In this document: in pieces, positions 19,563-32,237 of the stretch
How the letters are laid out: each line of letters opens with the position of its first letter
Numbering within the stretch: the stretch's first letter is position 1
Source of the DNA: Halioglobus japonicus
GTDB taxonomy: Bacteria > Pseudomonadota > Gammaproteobacteria > Pseudomonadales > Halieaceae
Reading direction: 5' to 3'
Length of the DNA stretch: 64,000 nucleotides
Assembly (NCBI GenBank): GCA_902705825.1
Contig: CACSIL010000045.1
Coordinates: 187,224 to 251,223, forward strand
The notes under the pieces: generated by a model
Seen by the model: only the letters and a program-made list of their open reading frames with translations
What the model was told of the DNA's origin: nothing
The model's database searches: none
Position numbers and translations under genes: made by a program

Positions 19563-21848
19563 ATGCTGAATAAAGACCTGGAACATACGCTAAACGAAGC
19601 CTTCAGGGGCGCCAGGGCAAAGCGTCACGAGTTCATGACGGTCGAGCATCTACTGTTGGCGCTATTGGACAATAACGAAGCGATACGCGTGCTCAAAGCC
19701 TGCGGTGCAGATATAGGCAGTATGCGCGGTGACTTGATAGAGTTCGTCGACGCCACAACGCCGCTCATCCCCGAAGATGAAGAGCAGCGTGACACACAGC
19801 CGACGCTGGGCTTTCAGCGTGTACTGCAGCGCGCAGTCTTTCACGTACAGTCCTCCGGCAAGAGTGAAGTCACCGGCGCCAATGTCCTCGTGGCCATTTT
19901 TAGTGAACAGGAAAGCCAGGCAGTCTTTTTCCTGAAGACGCAGAATGTGGCGCGTCTGGACGTGGTCAATTATATGACTCACGGCATCTCCAAAGTGTCC
20001 AATGAGGGCGAGTCGCCTGAACCGGGACAACTCGGCAGCGAAGAACATCGCGAGGAAGAGGGCGAAAGTAATCCACTGGACAGCTTCAGCACTAATCTCA
20101 ATATGGAGGCGGAAGCCGGCCATATCGATCCGCTGATCGGCCGTCTCGACGAGGTGGAGCGTGTAACGCAGATTCTGGCCCGTCGGCGCAAGAACAACCC
20201 CCTTTTGGTGGGCGAGTCCGGCGTGGGCAAAACGGCCATTGTCGAAGGCTTGGCGAAGAAGATCGTCGATGGCGATGTACCCGATATCCTCAAGGGCAGT
20301 GTGGTGTACTCGCTGGATTTGGGTTCACTGCTGGCCGGTACCAAATACCGCGGCGACTTCGAGAAGCGCTTCAAAGGGCTGTTGTCTGAACTGAAAAAAC
20401 GCGACAACGCCATTTTGTTTATTGATGAAGTACATACGATTATCGGCGCTGGCGCTGCCTCCGGCGGTGTAATGGACGCCAGCAACCTGCTCAAGCCGTT
20501 GCTCAGCTCGGGCAAGCTGCGCTGTATTGGTTCTACTACGTTCAATGAGTACCGGGGTATTTTCGACAAGGATAAAGCGCTTAGTAGAAGGTTCCAGAAA
20601 ATCGACGTGCTGGAGCCCAGTGCCGATGACGCCTACAAAATACTCAAAGGCCTCAAGTCTCGATTCGAGGAGCACCACGGCCTGCGCTATACCGACAAGG
20701 CGCTGCGCGTGGCCACGGATCTCTCCGATCGCTACATCACCGATCGATTCCTGCCGGATAAAGCGATCGATGTCATTGATGAGGCCGGAGCGTTTCAGCA
20801 ATTGCTGTCGGCTTCCAAACGCAAGAAAGTGGTCGGGGTGGGCGATATTGAGGCAGTGATTGCCAAGATTGCGCGTATACCGCCGAAAGCGGTCAGTAGC
20901 GACGATAAAGAGACACTGCAGAGGCTGGAGAAGAATCTGCAGATGGTGGTATTCGGGCAGGACGAGGCTATCACCAGCCTGGCGACATCCATCAAACTGG
21001 CGCGTGCAGGGCTTCGCGCAGGTGAAAAGCCCATTGGCTCGTTTCTGCTGGCCGGGCCCACCGGTGTGGGTAAAACGGAAGTCACTCGGCAACTGGCGCG
21101 CATACTGGGGCTGGAACTGGTGCGCTTTGATATGTCGGAGTATATGGAGCGGCATACCGTATCTCGACTCATAGGTGCCCCTCCTGGCTATGTCGGCTTC
21201 GATCAGGGCGGACTGCTCACCGATGCCGTGACGCAGCACCCTCATGCCGTGGTGTTGCTCGATGAAATCGAGAAGGCGCACCCGGATGTGTTCAATTTGT
21301 TGTTACAGGTAATGGATCACGGCACACTCACCGACAACAATGGCCGTAAAACCGATTTTCGCCATGTCATTCTGGTGATGACCACTAATGCCGGTGCGGA
21401 AAGTATCAGTCGCCGCACGATTGGTTTTACCAACCAGGATCACAGCACCGATGGGATGGAAGCCATCAACAAAATGTTCACTCCCGAGTTTCGCAACCGG
21501 CTGGACACCATCGTGCAGTTCCAGCCACTGGCTGAGGATGTCATTCTCACGGTAGTCGATAAATTCCTGACGGAACTGCAGTGTCAGCTCGATGAAAAGC
21601 GTGTGACACTGGATGTGGATGTTGAGGCGCGGTTATGGTTGGTGGAAAAAGGCTACGATATTCACATGGGCGCCCGTCCCATGGAGAGAATTATCCAGGA
21701 GCATATCAAGAAACCACTGGCTGAGATGGTGTTGTTCGGGGCGCTATCACAATCCGGCGGCACTGCGCTGGTGCGCCTGAACAAGGCGGAAAACAAGCTG
21801 GATGTGACAGTGGAAGAAGAGGAGGCCGAGGAACTCCAGAAAAGCTAG
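19563..21848 (+). CDS. clpA: ATP-dependent protease ATP-binding subunit ClpA
   Basis: AAA+ unfoldase of ClpAP, 761 residues (E. coli 758). An N-terminal Clp repeat domain is followed by two AAA modules, each with its Walker [14 protein letters not shown] near residue 220 and [13 protein letters not shown] near 500. The IGF tripeptide in RTIGFTNQD is the ClpP-docking loop. It follows clpS and ends seven bases from the convergent infA stop, with no obvious terminator between. Confidence 0.97.
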   Translation: MLNKDLEHTLNEAFRGARAKRHEFMTVEHLLLALLDNNEAIRVLKACGADIGSMRGDLIEFVDATTPLIPEDEEQRDTQPTLGFQRVLQRAVFHVQSSGKSEVTGANVLVAIFSEQESQAVFFLKTQNVARLDVVNYMTHGISKVSNEGESPEPGQLGSEEHREEEGESNPLDSFSTNLNMEAEAGHIDPLIGRLDEVERVTQILARRRKNNPLLVGESGVGKTAIVEGLAKKIVDGDVPDILKGSVVYSLDLGSLLAGTKYRGDFEKRFKGLLSELKKRDNAILFIDEVHTIIGAGAASGGVMDASNLLKPLLSSGKLRCIGSTTFNEYRGIFDKDKALSRRFQKIDVLEPSADDAYKILKGLKSRFEEHHGLRYTDKALRVATDLSDRYITDRFLPDKAIDVIDEAGAFQQLLSASKRKKVVGVGDIEAVIAKIARIPPKAVSSDDKETLQRLEKNLQMVVFGQDEAITSLATSIKLARAGLRAGEKPIGSFLLAGPTGVGKTEVTRQLARILGLELVRFDMSEYMERHTVSRLIGAPPGYVGFDQGGLLTDAVTQHPHAVVLLDEIEKAHPDVFNLLLQVMDHGTLTDNNGRKTDFRHVILVMTTNAGAESISRRTIGFTNQDHSTDGMEAINKMFTPEFRNRLDTIVQFQPLAEDVILTVVDKFLTELQCQLDEKRVTLDVDVEARLWLVEKGYDIHMGARPMERIIQEHIKKPLAEMVLFGALSQSGGTALVRLNKAENKLDVTVEEEEAEELQKS

Positions 21849-21854
21849 CGGAGT

Positions 21855-22073
21855 TTATCGCTCGCGATACGTAATGCGTCCCTTGGTCAGGTCGTAGGGC
21901 GTTAATTCCACGCGGACCTTGTCGCCAGTCAGGATGCGGATATAGTTTTTTCGCATCTTGCCTGAAATGTGAGCCGTCACAACGTGATCGTTTTCCAGTT
22001 TCACTCTGAATGTAGTGTTGGGCAGGGTATCAATAACCTCGCCTTCCATTTCGATTTGGTCTTCTTTTGCCAT
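21855..22073 (-). CDS. infA: Translation initiation factor IF-1
   Basis: 72-residue S1/OB-fold factor that occupies the ribosomal A site during initiation, with the invariable [18 protein letters not shown] and [16 protein letters not shown] segments and normal length. It is downstream of bpt on the same strand; the 120-base gap probably contains its own promoter. Confidence 0.97.
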   Translation of the reverse strand: MAKEDQIEMEGEVIDTLPNTTFRVKLENDHVVTAHISGKMRKNYIRILTGDKVRVELTPYDLTKGRITYRER

Positions 22074-22193
22074 TAGGCGGCAATCCTCAGTTTATAAAGA
22101 GGGCGCATTTTGCCTGAATCTTGCCGCCAGTGCTAGCGTAATATACCCCTCGCCAAAAGCTCTGCCCCTCAAATTGGGTCGCTTGAGGAAAAT

Positions 22194-22904
22194 TCAGATC
22201 AAGGTCGACCAGCGGCTGTTTTGATACACCTCAAGTGGGCGGTATTCGGACTTATAGGACATCTTCTGGCATTCGCGGATCCAGTACCCCAGATAGAGGT
22301 AATCCAGACCCATGATACGCGCCTGCTCCACCTGCCACAGTATTGCGTATACACCCAGACCGCGTTTGCTCGCGTCGGGATCAAAAAATGTGTAGATAGC
22401 CGACAGGCCATCCTCCAGTTTATCGACCACCGCAACGGCAATCAGTTTGCCCTGATCGTAGAATCGGAAGTAGCTGGTACAGCCCCAAACACTATTCAGG
22501 AAGGCCTCGTACTGCTCGCGCTCGGGCGGATACATATCGCCGTCGGCATGGCGTAAGCTGATGTAACGGTGATAGAGATCAAACGCTTCGTCGTCGGTGA
22601 TGTCGTCGGTACAGACCATTCTCAGGTCCTGGTTGCGTTGCCAGATGCGACGTTGTCCGCGCCTTGGTTCAAACGTTGCCACCGGTATGCGGGCGGGGAC
22701 ACAGGCGTTGCATTGCGCGCAGTGGGGTCGGTAGATGTGATTGCCGCTGCGGCGAAAGCCCAGTACCGAAAGTTTGCTGTACAGTTTCTGGTCAACCGGT
22801 TGGCGAGGATCGACAAATAGCGTGGTGGCTTCCTGGTCTTCCAGGTAGCTGCAGCTGTGGGGGTAGGTGGTGTACACCTTAAGATCCCGCAGGGATGACG
22901 TCAC
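22194..22904 (-). CDS. bpt: Aspartate/glutamate leucyltransferase
   Basis: Transfers leucine from Leu-tRNA to N-terminal Asp or Glu, making ClpS-readable N-degrons. From GTG 22904 it is 236 residues; this start gives the family N-terminus TSSLRDLKVYTTYPHSCSYL and forms a GTGA overlap with the aat stop. An ATG at 22937 adds eleven residues that resemble nothing. Cysteines in YRPHCAQCNACVPARIP and the C-terminal YLGYWIRECQKMSYK are diagnostic. Confidence 0.94.
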   Translation of the reverse strand: MTSSLRDLKVYTTYPHSCSYLEDQEATTLFVDPRQPVDQKLYSKLSVLGFRRSGNHIYRPHCAQCNACVPARIPVATFEPRRGQRRIWQRNQDLRMVCTDDITDDEAFDLYHRYISLRHADGDMYPPEREQYEAFLNSVWGCTSYFRFYDQGKLIAVAVVDKLEDGLSAIYTFFDPDASKRGLGVYAILWQVEQARIMGLDYLYLGYWIRECQKMSYKSEYRPLEVYQNSRWSTLI

Positions 22905-23614
22905 AGCAAATCTCCACAAGTGGCAGGTAAATGCCAAATATCACGTTCGGACGCGACATCTACATTTTGCGCAAGACGTTGTTCGAAGTCCAGCCTGTTG
23001 ATAGTAGAAGCGCCAAGCGAATTCAAATGATCGTTTTCCACCTGACAGTCAATCAGGTGGAATCCGCCGCGCTTGATGATGGAAACCAGAGCGACAAGGG
23101 CCACCTTGGATGCATCGTCCACCCGACTGAACATCGATTCGCCGAAGAAAACACGGCCCAGTGAGACGCCATATAAGCCGCCTACCAGCGCACCTGTGTC
23201 ATCACAGACTTCCACCGAGTGGGCAAACCCCAATGCATGCAAGCGCGCGTAAGCGGTCAGCATGTCTTCATCGATCCATGTGCCAACCCCATCGCGGCGT
23301 AAATTGCCGCAGGCCTGCATAACCGGCGTGAACTGCTTGTCCACCGAGAGATGAAACGCGTTCGCGCGCAGTGTTTTACGCAGGGAGCGCGATATATGCA
23401 GATCCTCGGGAAAGAGCACAGAGCGCGGATCAGGGGTCCACCAGAGTACCGGCTGTGGCGCCTCATACCATGGGAAAATACCGTGGCGATAGGCCAGCAA
23501 AAGGCGCTCGGCAGAGAGTCCTCCACCTATTGCCAGTAAGCCGTTCGGGCTCTGCAGCGCCTCTCTAGTGGGGGGGAAGCTATCGCTTTGGCCCAGTTCA
23601 GGAATCCGTCGCAT
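22901..23614 (-). CDS. aat: Leucyl/phenylalanyl-tRNA-protein transferase
   Basis: Adds Leu or Phe to proteins with N-terminal Lys/Arg, marking them for ClpS/ClpAP. 237 residues with LLAIGGGLSAERLLLAYRHGIFPWYE, WWTPDPRSVL, and GESMFSRVDDASKVAL, all typical. Its stop overlaps the bpt start, so both transferases are made from one message. The start is 12 bases after trxB. Confidence 0.96.
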   Translation of the reverse strand: MRRIPELGQSDSFPPTREALQSPNGLLAIGGGLSAERLLLAYRHGIFPWYEAPQPVLWWTPDPRSVLFPEDLHISRSLRKTLRANAFHLSVDKQFTPVMQACGNLRRDGVGTWIDEDMLTAYARLHALGFAHSVEVCDDTGALVGGLYGVSLGRVFFGESMFSRVDDASKVALVALVSIIKRGGFHLIDCQVENDHLNSLGASTINRLDFEQRLAQNVDVASERDIWHLPATCGDLL

Positions 23615-23626
23615 GTCGCTGGACGC

Positions 23627-24598
<972 letters not shown>

Positions 24599-24825
24599 TC
24601 AATCTGGAGTCGCCGTGAAGGCGGCCAATTCGTTCTGTATTGGGGCGGACTATGTTACTTTAAAGGTCGCCTCGCGACAAAGATCAGGGGCATTTTAAAT
24701 AAACCGTATAACCTTTTGAAATAACAGACAAATGAGTGCACAATTACTTCTTGCTATGAGCGCGATAGCGGTGTGCAGCACCGACAATTCAGCGCTCTAC
24801 ACACACCGCAAGGACAAACAAGGCC

Positions 24826-27141
24826 GTGCCCGACAGTTCTAATACAGATAGCTACATCGGCTCACGATTTCGCGAGGGCGCATTTATCGGTGTGACAGCG
24901 GTATGCGTCTACCTGTTAATGGCCTTGCTCACTTACAGTATTCGCGATCCGGGGTGGTCTGCCACCGGCAGCGGTGCGCCTATCAGTAATCTGGGTGGCC
25001 CCACGGGTGCCTGGCTGGCTGACGTGTTTTTTTCGCTGGTGGGGTATGCCGCCTACCTGTTCCCCCTGTTACTCGCCTATCGGGCCATTGTGCTGTTACT
25101 GCAACGCCAACCGGAGCGGGGCTTCGACTGGACAACATTCGGAATCCGGGCGCTGGGCCTGGTGTTGGTGATGATTGCCGGTACATCGCTTGCGGCGTTG
25201 AATGACACCGGCACGTCCGCGCTACCACAGGGCGCCGGTGGCATTCTGGGCCAATCTATCAGCAGCGGCTTTACCGTTGCATTCAGCGCCGTCGGCAGCC
25301 GCCTTATATTGCTGGCAATCTTTCTGTTCGGGATGACAATTTTTACCGACCTCAGCTGGTTGGCGCTGCTCGAAAAGCTCGGTGGCTGGAGTATTGCGGC
25401 CTACGCCGCGGTGCGGGCACGCTCTCAAACCTGGCTTGCCAATTTCAACGATGCACGCAAGCGCGAAAAAGCAGTGGAAGCGCGCAAAATTGTCATCACT
25501 GAGCACGTGGAAAAAGGCAAGCAGCGCAAGCCGCCTAAAATCAAGTCACTGAAGGCGCCCATAGAAAAAAGCGATCGCATAGAGCGAGAGAAGCAACAGA
25601 CGCTGTTTGAAGCCCCCGCCACGGGTGATTTACCGCATCTGGAACTATTGGATGAATCCGTGAAGGATCCCGATAAAGGTTTCTCCAAAGAGGCGCTGGA
25701 AGGTCTGTCTAAATTGCTGGAACTGAAATTGCTGGATTTCGGTATATCAGCAGAGGTGGTTGCGGTGTATCCCGGGCCTGTGGTCACGCGTTTTGAACTG
25801 CAGCCCGCGCCCGGTGTCAAAGTGTCACGTATTTCCAACCTGGCCAAGGATCTGGCGCGCTCGCTGGCCGTCATCAGTGTGCGGGTGGTCGAAGTCATTC
25901 CCGGCAAGTCCGTGGTGGGCATCGAAATACCCAACGAAGATCGCGAGATCGTCAATTTTCGGGAAGTGCTCGCGTCCAAGACATTCGAGCAGTCCAAGTC
26001 ACCGCTGACACTGGCGCTGGGCCACGATATTTCGGGGCAGCCGGTGGTCGCCGATTTGGCGAAGATGCCGCATCTGCTGGTCGCCGGTACCACCGGTTCG
26101 GGTAAATCTGTCGGCGTAAACTCCATGTTGTTGAGCCTGCTGTTCAAATCGGGCCCGGCGGATGTACGCCTGATTCTGGTGGATCCCAAAATGCTTGAGC
26201 TGTCCGTCTACGACGGCATCCCGCATTTGCTGACACCGGTTATTACCGATATGAAGGATGCCGCCAACGGGCTGCGCTGGTGTGTAGCGGAGATGGAACG
26301 CCGCTACAAACTGATGGCGGCACTGGGCGTTCGCAACCTGGCTGGTTACAACCGGAAGGTCGAAGATGCAGTCAAGGCGGGGACGCCGATTCCAGACCCC
26401 ACCTGGAAGCCCGATCCGATGTTTGCAGAAACGGACGAGGAGCAAACGCCGCCCGATCTTGAAAAGCTGCCCAGTATTGTCGTCGTGATTGACGAGTTTG
26501 CCGACATGATGATGGTTGTCGGTAAAAAAGTAGAGCAGTTGATCGCTCGTATCGCGCAGAAAGCGCGCGCCGCCGGCATTCACCTGGTCCTGGCGACGCA
26601 GCGCCCCTCAGTGGATGTTATCACCGGTCTGATCAAGGCCAACGTGCCCACACGCATCGCGTTTCAGGTCTCCTCAAAAATTGATTCACGCACCATTCTG
26701 GATCAGGGCGGCGCGGAACAATTACTGGGGCACGGCGATATGTTGTATCTGCCACCGGGTAGCGGCGTTCCCAACCGTGTACACGGTGCATTTTGCAGTG
26801 ACGATGAAGTGCATCGCGTCGTGGCGGACTGGAAGCGCCGCGGAGAGCCCCTGTACATCGATGGTCTGCTTGATGAGGGCAGCAACACTGCGGTGACGCC
26901 CGGCGAACTGCAGTCTGAAAGCGCCGATCAAAACGATGAAAGTGACGCCCTGTACGATGAGGCGGTGTACTACGTGACCGAAAGTCGCCGCGCCTCGATA
27001 TCTTCCGTGCAGCGCAAGCTGCGAATTGGTTACAATCGCGCGGCCCGCCTGATTGAGGCCATGGAGGCGGCGGGTGTTGTCTCTGACATGGGTACTAACG
27101 GCCAGCGTGAAGTGCTGGCACCGCCGCCTCGCGAATCCTGA
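24826..27141 (+). CDS. ftsK: DNA translocase FtsK
   Basis: Septal DNA pump that coordinates chromosome dimer resolution with division. 771 residues from a GTG start (24826). Four or more hydrophobic segments fill residues about 20-180, a short linker follows (this FtsK lacks the long Pro/Gln linker of E. coli), then the RecA-like motor with Walker [16 protein letters not shown] and Walker [13 protein letters not shown], and a C-terminal winged helix (gamma, [18 protein letters not shown]). The absence of an earlier ATG leaves GTG as the only sensible start. lolA follows 19 bases later. Confidence 0.96.
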   Translation: MPDSSNTDSYIGSRFREGAFIGVTAVCVYLLMALLTYSIRDPGWSATGSGAPISNLGGPTGAWLADVFFSLVGYAAYLFPLLLAYRAIVLLLQRQPERGFDWTTFGIRALGLVLVMIAGTSLAALNDTGTSALPQGAGGILGQSISSGFTVAFSAVGSRLILLAIFLFGMTIFTDLSWLALLEKLGGWSIAAYAAVRARSQTWLANFNDARKREKAVEARKIVITEHVEKGKQRKPPKIKSLKAPIEKSDRIEREKQQTLFEAPATGDLPHLELLDESVKDPDKGFSKEALEGLSKLLELKLLDFGISAEVVAVYPGPVVTRFELQPAPGVKVSRISNLAKDLARSLAVISVRVVEVIPGKSVVGIEIPNEDREIVNFREVLASKTFEQSKSPLTLALGHDISGQPVVADLAKMPHLLVAGTTGSGKSVGVNSMLLSLLFKSGPADVRLILVDPKMLELSVYDGIPHLLTPVITDMKDAANGLRWCVAEMERRYKLMAALGVRNLAGYNRKVEDAVKAGTPIPDPTWKPDPMFAETDEEQTPPDLEKLPSIVVVIDEFADMMMVVGKKVEQLIARIAQKARAAGIHLVLATQRPSVDVITGLIKANVPTRIAFQVSSKIDSRTILDQGGAEQLLGHGDMLYLPPGSGVPNRVHGAFCSDDEVHRVVADWKRRGEPLYIDGLLDEGSNTAVTPGELQSESADQNDESDALYDEAVYYVTESRRASISSVQRKLRIGYNRAARLIEAMEAAGVVSDMGTNGQREVLAPPPRES

Positions 27142-27160
27142 CCTCGCAACTGGAACGACA

Positions 27161-27778
27161 ATGAAAAAATATCTTCTTACCTTTTTTCTGGTGCTGTTGC
27201 CGCTGACAACGTACGGCCAGTCTGGCAGCGGTGTCGATGCATTGATCACCGCACTGGAGCCTGTCAAACGTTTGCAGGGAAGCTTTACGCAACGCCAGTA
27301 CGCACAGGATGATACCCTGCTGGCTGAGTCCAGCGGCACATTTCTCCTGTTGCGTCCGGGGTATTTTGCCTGGGAAATAGTCAGCCCGGATCAGCAGATC
27401 ATTATCGCCGGACCAGAGTTTATCTGGCATCACGATCGCGATCTTGAGACTGTCACACGCCGCCCTGTAACGACCAATACCGACATGATGCCACTGCAAA
27501 TTCTGGGGGGGGATGAATCTGCGCTGCGTGAAAAATTCGATATCGTGCAGACGACTGACGGCGCATTTCAGCTCACACCGCTCGCCACCGGCGTGGGGTT
27601 TAAGCAACTCACGCTATTGCTGGATGGCGCGCAGATAACCGGCATGGTGATAGTGGATAATCTGGATCAGCGTATCGAAATCGAGTTCACAGATCTGGAC
27701 AGCGAGAGTGAGCTTACCAGCGAGGATTTTGCGTTCACGCCACCACCGGACGCCGATCTCTTCTACTATGACGAATGA
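27161..27778 (+). CDS. lolA: Outer-membrane lipoprotein carrier LolA
   Basis: Periplasmic chaperone that carries lipoproteins from LolCDE to LolB. 205 residues from ATG 27161, with a signal peptide ([21 protein letters not shown]) cut after about residue 19. [30 protein letters not shown] is the characteristic first sheet of the half-barrel. It is between ftsK and rarA, the common gammaproteobacterial order; its stop overlaps the rarA start. Confidence 0.95.
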   Translation: MKKYLLTFFLVLLPLTTYGQSGSGVDALITALEPVKRLQGSFTQRQYAQDDTLLAESSGTFLLLRPGYFAWEIVSPDQQIIIAGPEFIWHHDRDLETVTRRPVTTNTDMMPLQILGGDESALREKFDIVQTTDGAFQLTPLATGVGFKQLTLLLDGAQITGMVIVDNLDQRIEIEFTDLDSESELTSEDFAFTPPPDADLFYYDE

Positions 27779-29108
27779 TCTGTTCGGTGCACCGCCATCT
27801 CCTGTAGATAACACCGTCAATGCCAGCGGGTACCAGCCGCTCGCCGCCAGATTGAGACCCCGCACACTGTCTGACTACGCCGGTCAGAGTCATATTCTTG
27901 GGCCCGGTAAGCCCCTGCGTCAGGCTATCGATACCTGTCAGTTACACTCCATGATCTTCTGGGGGCCTCCCGGCGTCGGCAAAACAACCCTGGCACGCAT
28001 TGCGGCGGGCCATGCCAATGCACATTTTATCCAACTGTCCGCGGTGTTAAGTGGCGTTAAGGATATTCGCGAGGCGATCGCCCAGGCGCGGCTGCATAAG
28101 AAACAGGCACGCGATACCGTGCTGTTCGTAGACGAAGTCCATCGTTTCAATAAGTCGCAACAGGATGCCTTCCTGCCGTATGTGGAGGACGGCACTGTCA
28201 TTTTTATCGGAGCGACAACGGAAAACCCTTCATTTGAGTTGAATAACGCTTTGCTCTCGCGCGCGCGGGTTTACAAATTACGCCAGCTTGAGCCGGCAGA
28301 GCTGGAAGCTGTGTTGGAGCGCGGAGTAGGGGAGCTGGAGCACAGCATCACGGTTGATGAGGGTGCGCTGGCTCTGATTGCAGCACAGGCTGACGGCGAT
28401 GCACGCAAAGCACTGAACCTGCTGGAACTCGCTGCGGATCTGGCAGAGGCGGGGCGGATTACAGAGAAAACCCTGGAGGAAGTATTACAGGCATCGCTGC
28501 GACGCTTTGATAAGGGTGGCGATTTGTTCTATGACCAGATCAGTGCGCTGCACAAGGCCGTGCGCGGCAGTGCGCCGGATGCCGCTCTGTACTGGTTCTG
28601 CCGCATGCTGGACGGTGGATGCGACCCGTTATATATCGCCCGGCGTGTGGTGCGCATGGCCAGTGAAGATATTGGCAATGCCGATCCCCGGGCTCTGACG
28701 CTGGCGCTTGATGCCTGGCAGGTACAGGAGCGTCTGGGCAGTCCAGAGGGTGAGCTGACCATTGCGCAGGCCATCATATATCTGGCCTGTGCCGCCAAGA
28801 GTAATGCTGTCTATACCGCTTACAAGGCGGCCAGAGCCGATGTTGAACAGGCGGGTACAGACGAGGTGCCGCTGCACTTACGTAACGCGCCAACTTCCCT
28901 GCTCAAGGGCATGGACCACGGTGCTGAGTACCGCTACGCTCACGATGAAGACGGAGGTTATGCGGCGGGCGAAAACTATTTCCCCGAAGCGTTGCAGAAC
29001 CGGCAGTACTATTTTCCGGTGGATCGCGGGTTGGAGCAGAAGATCCAGGAAAAACTCAAATACCTGCGGGAGCGGGACAAAACCAGTACAATACGCCGCT
29101 ACAAGTAA
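27768..29108 (+). CDS. rarA: Replication-associated recombination protein RarA
   Basis: AAA+ ATPase related to clamp loaders, acting at stalled replication forks; 446 residues. Walker [12 protein letters not shown] and Walker [19 protein letters not shown] are clear, with the family-specific [20 protein letters not shown] 27768 lies inside the end of lolA, an 11-base overlap. Confidence 0.96.
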   Translation: MTNDLFGAPPSPVDNTVNASGYQPLAARLRPRTLSDYAGQSHILGPGKPLRQAIDTCQLHSMIFWGPPGVGKTTLARIAAGHANAHFIQLSAVLSGVKDIREAIAQARLHKKQARDTVLFVDEVHRFNKSQQDAFLPYVEDGTVIFIGATTENPSFELNNALLSRARVYKLRQLEPAELEAVLERGVGELEHSITVDEGALALIAAQADGDARKALNLLELAADLAEAGRITEKTLEEVLQASLRRFDKGGDLFYDQISALHKAVRGSAPDAALYWFCRMLDGGCDPLYIARRVVRMASEDIGNADPRALTLALDAWQVQERLGSPEGELTIAQAIIYLACAAKSNAVYTAYKAARADVEQAGTDEVPLHLRNAPTSLLKGMDHGAEYRYAHDEDGGYAAGENYFPEALQNRQYYFPVDRGLEQKIQEKLKYLRERDKTSTIRRYK

Positions 29109-29123
29109 ACCGGTTTCACGCGC

Positions 29124-29501
29124 ATGAAGTACGTTTTATTTATCGCACTGGGAGGAGCCACAGGCGCGGTGTCGCGCTATCTGCTCGCGACCTGGCTGCA
29201 CAGTCTGTGGGAGGGACGGTTTCCCATCGGCACGCTGGCCGTCAATGTGCTGGGCTCCTTCACTATCGGTGTGGTGTACGTGTTATTGGTAGAAAAGCAG
29301 TTTATGCATGCGAATTGGCAGGGTGTGCTGATGGTTGGATTCCTGGGTGCATTCACCACCTTCTCGACCTTTTCGCTGGAGACCATCACGCTTTTTGAAG
29401 GGGGCCATCTGGCTCAAGCAGCGGGGTATATGATCGGCAGTGCGGTAATCTGCGTGGTTATGGCTGGCCTCGCTATACAGTTGACTCGGGCGTTCGTATA
29501 A
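29124..29501 (+). CDS. crcB: Fluoride exporter CrcB
   Basis: 125-residue, four-helix Fluc-type fluoride channel. GGATGAVSRYLL at the N-terminus and GFLGAFTTFSTFSLE, which holds the conserved Phe/Thr ion path, are diagnostic. It starts 15 bases after rarA. I saw no fluoride riboswitch, and none fits in that gap, so it is probably expressed with its neighbours. Confidence 0.95.
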   Translation: MKYVLFIALGGATGAVSRYLLATWLHSLWEGRFPIGTLAVNVLGSFTIGVVYVLLVEKQFMHANWQGVLMVGFLGAFTTFSTFSLETITLFEGGHLAQAAGYMIGSAVICVVMAGLAIQLTRAFV

Positions 29502-29543
29502 ACGGCCCCGTTTTCGTTAGATATTTGGTACAGGAACTTCAGG

Positions 29544-30842
29544 ATGTTGGAATTAAAGGCGGTCAGACAGGATCCGCAAGGCGTCAGTGACGCGCTCAAG
29601 GCACGTGGTTTTGAGTTTGATGTTGCGCATTTCACGGCGCTGGACGCCCGGCGTAAGCAGGCAGACGTCGACAGCCAGAACCTGTTGGCAGAGCGCAAAA
29701 GCGCGTCTAAAAAAATCGGTGCTCTGGTGGGGCAGGGCGTCAGTGTGGAGGACGCCAAAGCGCAGGTTAACGTCACGCTGCAGAAGATTGCAGAGCAGTT
29801 GGATGCGCTGACTGAAGAAGCCAGGCAGGCGCAGGCTGAAATAGAAGAGCTGCTGCTGGGTGTTCCCAATGTGCCGGTAGCAGAGGTGCCGCCTGGTACC
29901 AGCGAAGAAGACAATCAGGAGGTTTTGCGCTGGGGCGAGCCGACAGAATTCGACTTTCAGGTTAAGGACCACGTTGAATTGGGCGAGGGATTGCAACTTC
30001 TGGACAGCGAGATGGCCGGCAAAATAACCGGCTCGCGTTTTACCGTGATGTACGGCGCTATGGCGAGAATGCACCGCGCCCTGACGCAGTTTATGTTGGA
30101 TTTGCATGTACAGGAACATGGCTACGAAGAAGTCTATGTGCCGTATATCGTCAACAAGGAGTCTCTGTTAGGTACCGGCAACCTGCCGAAGTTTGAGGCG
30201 GACCTGTTTAAACTGCGCGCAGATCAGGATCTTTACCTGATTCCGACAGCGGAAGTGCCGGTGACCAATATTGCGCGCGATAGAATATTTGAGGATGCCG
30301 AACTCGGGCCAGATGGCGTCAAGTTCGCCTGCCACACGCCGTGCTTTCGAAGCGAAGCGGGCAGCTACGGCCGTGATACCCGGGGCATGATTCGACAGCA
30401 TCAGTTTGAAAAAGTCGAACTCGTGCAGTTCGTGCGTGCGCCGCAATCAATGCAGGCGCTGGAACAGCTTGTCGGACACGCGGAAACGGTATTGCAACGT
30501 CTCAAGTTACCCTATCGCAAGGTCATTCTGTGTGCGGGTGATCTCGGCTTCTCTTCACAGAAAACCTACGATCTCGAGGTCTGGTTGCCGGCCCAGAATA
30601 CATACCGGGAAATTTCTTCCTGTAGTAGCTTTGGCGATTATCAGGCTCGCAGAATGCAGGCGCGATGGCGCAATCCCGCCACCGGCAAGCCAGAGCTATT
30701 GCACACACTGAATGGGTCTGGCCTCGCTGTGGGGCGCACCCTGGTGGCTATTCTGGAAAATTTCCAGCGCGCCGATGGCCGTATTGCTGTTCCCGACGCG
30801 CTGCAACCCTATATGGGTGGCGTCAGCGAACTGGGAGGGTAA
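29544..30842 (+). CDS. serS: Seryl-tRNA synthetase
   Basis: Class II synthetase, 432 residues. The N-terminal long coiled-coil arm spans residues about 30-100; the motif 2 region [27 protein letters not shown] and motif 3 [16 protein letters not shown] are intact. Its last codons supply the Shine-Dalgarno sequence for cysG and both genes share one frame (see the cysG entry). Confidence 0.97.
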   Translation: MLELKAVRQDPQGVSDALKARGFEFDVAHFTALDARRKQADVDSQNLLAERKSASKKIGALVGQGVSVEDAKAQVNVTLQKIAEQLDALTEEARQAQAEIEELLLGVPNVPVAEVPPGTSEEDNQEVLRWGEPTEFDFQVKDHVELGEGLQLLDSEMAGKITGSRFTVMYGAMARMHRALTQFMLDLHVQEHGYEEVYVPYIVNKESLLGTGNLPKFEADLFKLRADQDLYLIPTAEVPVTNIARDRIFEDAELGPDGVKFACHTPCFRSEAGSYGRDTRGMIRQHQFEKVELVQFVRAPQSMQALEQLVGHAETVLQRLKLPYRKVILCAGDLGFSSQKTYDLEVWLPAQNTYREISSCSSFGDYQARRMQARWRNPATGKPELLHTLNGSGLAVGRTLVAILENFQRADGRIAVPDALQPYMGGVSELGG

Positions 30843-30845
30843 ACC

Positions 30846-32237
30846 CTGGAGTTTCTACCTGTTTGTCTGCGGCTTGCCGATACGCCCGTCCTGTTGGTGG
30901 GCGGCGGTGCGGTAGCGACGCGTAAAGCGCGGCTGCTGCTGCGCGCAGGCGCCACTTTGACAGTGGTTTCGCCAGAAATCAGTCGCGAACTGCAAGCGAT
31001 GTTGGGTGAACACAATGGCGTCTGGCAGCGGGGGCGTTATCAGGAAAGTGATCTTCACAGTGCCCATCTCGTTGTCGCGGCAACGCCTGATACATCCGTA
31101 AACGAACAGGTTTACAACGATGCGACACGCCAGTCGAAGCTGGTAAACGTGGTCGATGCGCCGCACCTGTGCACGTTTATTTTTCCGTCCATCGTTGACC
31201 GGGACCCGCTACTGATTGCCATCAGTAGTAGCGGAACCAGTCCGGTACTGACGCGCATACTGCGACGCAAAATAGAGGCCATGGTGCCCGCTGCTTACGG
31301 GCGGCTGGCGAGCTTTGCCGGACGTTTTCGCCAGTTGGTGAAGGACAAGATCCCCTCGGAAGGGCCCCGTCGATTATTCTGGGAGCAGACCTTGGAGGGT
31401 ACCATTGCCGAGCAGGTTCTGGCGGGGCGCGAAGAGGAGGCCGAGCGACAACTGCATGCCCGATTGGGCGATACAGAGGCACTGCACAGCGGGGAAGTGT
31501 ACCTCGTCGGTGCGGGCCCCGGTGATCCGGATCTGCTCACATTCAAGGCCGCCAGGCTTTTGCAGAGTGCCGATGTCGTGCTTTACGATCGTCTCGTCTC
31601 CGCGGCGATTGTCGATATGGCACGTCGTGATGCCGAGCGTATCTATGTTGGTAAGCGCCGCGCTGACCACAGTGTGCCGCAAACAGAAATCAACCAGCTG
31701 CTGGTGGATCTGGCGCAGCAGGGCAAGCGCGTTGTGCGACTCAAAGGTGGCGACCCCTTTGTGTTCGGTCGCGGAGGGGAGGAAATCGAATTACTGGCGA
31801 AGCACCGAATTCCCTTTCAGGTCGTGCCGGGTATTACGGCTGCCAATGGCGCCGCCTGCTATGCTGGTATCCCGCTGACGCACCGGGATCATGCGCAATC
31901 GGTGCGCTTTGTGGCGGGTTATCTCAAAAACGATACCGTGGAGCACGACTGGACGTCGTTTCAGTCCACCACCGAAACTCTGGTATTTTATATGGGGTTG
32001 CTGGGGCTGCCGGTGATCTGTGCCCAGCTACAGGCACATGGACGCTCACCTGACACACCGGTGGCCCTGGTCGAACGCGGCACGACACTGGAGCAGAAAG
32101 TGCTGGTGGGAACACTGGCAAACATGGAAGAGAAAGTCGCACAGGCCCAGCCCGCGGCGCCCACGCTGATTATCATCGGCGATGTGGTGCGCCTGCACGA
32201 GAGCCTATCCTGGTTTGGACAGGCCGCTACAGAATGA
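30846..32237 (+). CDS. cysG: Siroheme synthase CysG, probable CTG start
   Basis: Trifunctional enzyme making siroheme from uroporphyrinogen III. The N-terminal precorrin-2 dehydrogenase/ferrochelatase half ([34 protein letters not shown]) precedes a SUMT methyltransferase half ([35 protein letters not shown]). The family N-terminus [21 protein letters not shown] is encoded from CTG at 30846. The only earlier in-frame triplets are ACC and the serS stop, and later TTG/CTG codons would remove the first strand. GGGAGGG (30833-30839) stands six bases before this CTG. So 463 residues with a rare CTG start is the best model; TTG 30894 is the fallback. Confidence 0.92.
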   Translation: MEFLPVCLRLADTPVLLVGGGAVATRKARLLLRAGATLTVVSPEISRELQAMLGEHNGVWQRGRYQESDLHSAHLVVAATPDTSVNEQVYNDATRQSKLVNVVDAPHLCTFIFPSIVDRDPLLIAISSSGTSPVLTRILRRKIEAMVPAAYGRLASFAGRFRQLVKDKIPSEGPRRLFWEQTLEGTIAEQVLAGREEEAERQLHARLGDTEALHSGEVYLVGAGPGDPDLLTFKAARLLQSADVVLYDRLVSAAIVDMARRDAERIYVGKRRADHSVPQTEINQLLVDLAQQGKRVVRLKGGDPFVFGRGGEEIELLAKHRIPFQVVPGITAANGAACYAGIPLTHRDHAQSVRFVAGYLKNDTVEHDWTSFQSTTETLVFYMGLLGLPVICAQLQAHGRSPDTPVALVERGTTLEQKVLVGTLANMEEKVAQAQPAAPTLIIIGDVVRLHESLSWFGQAATE

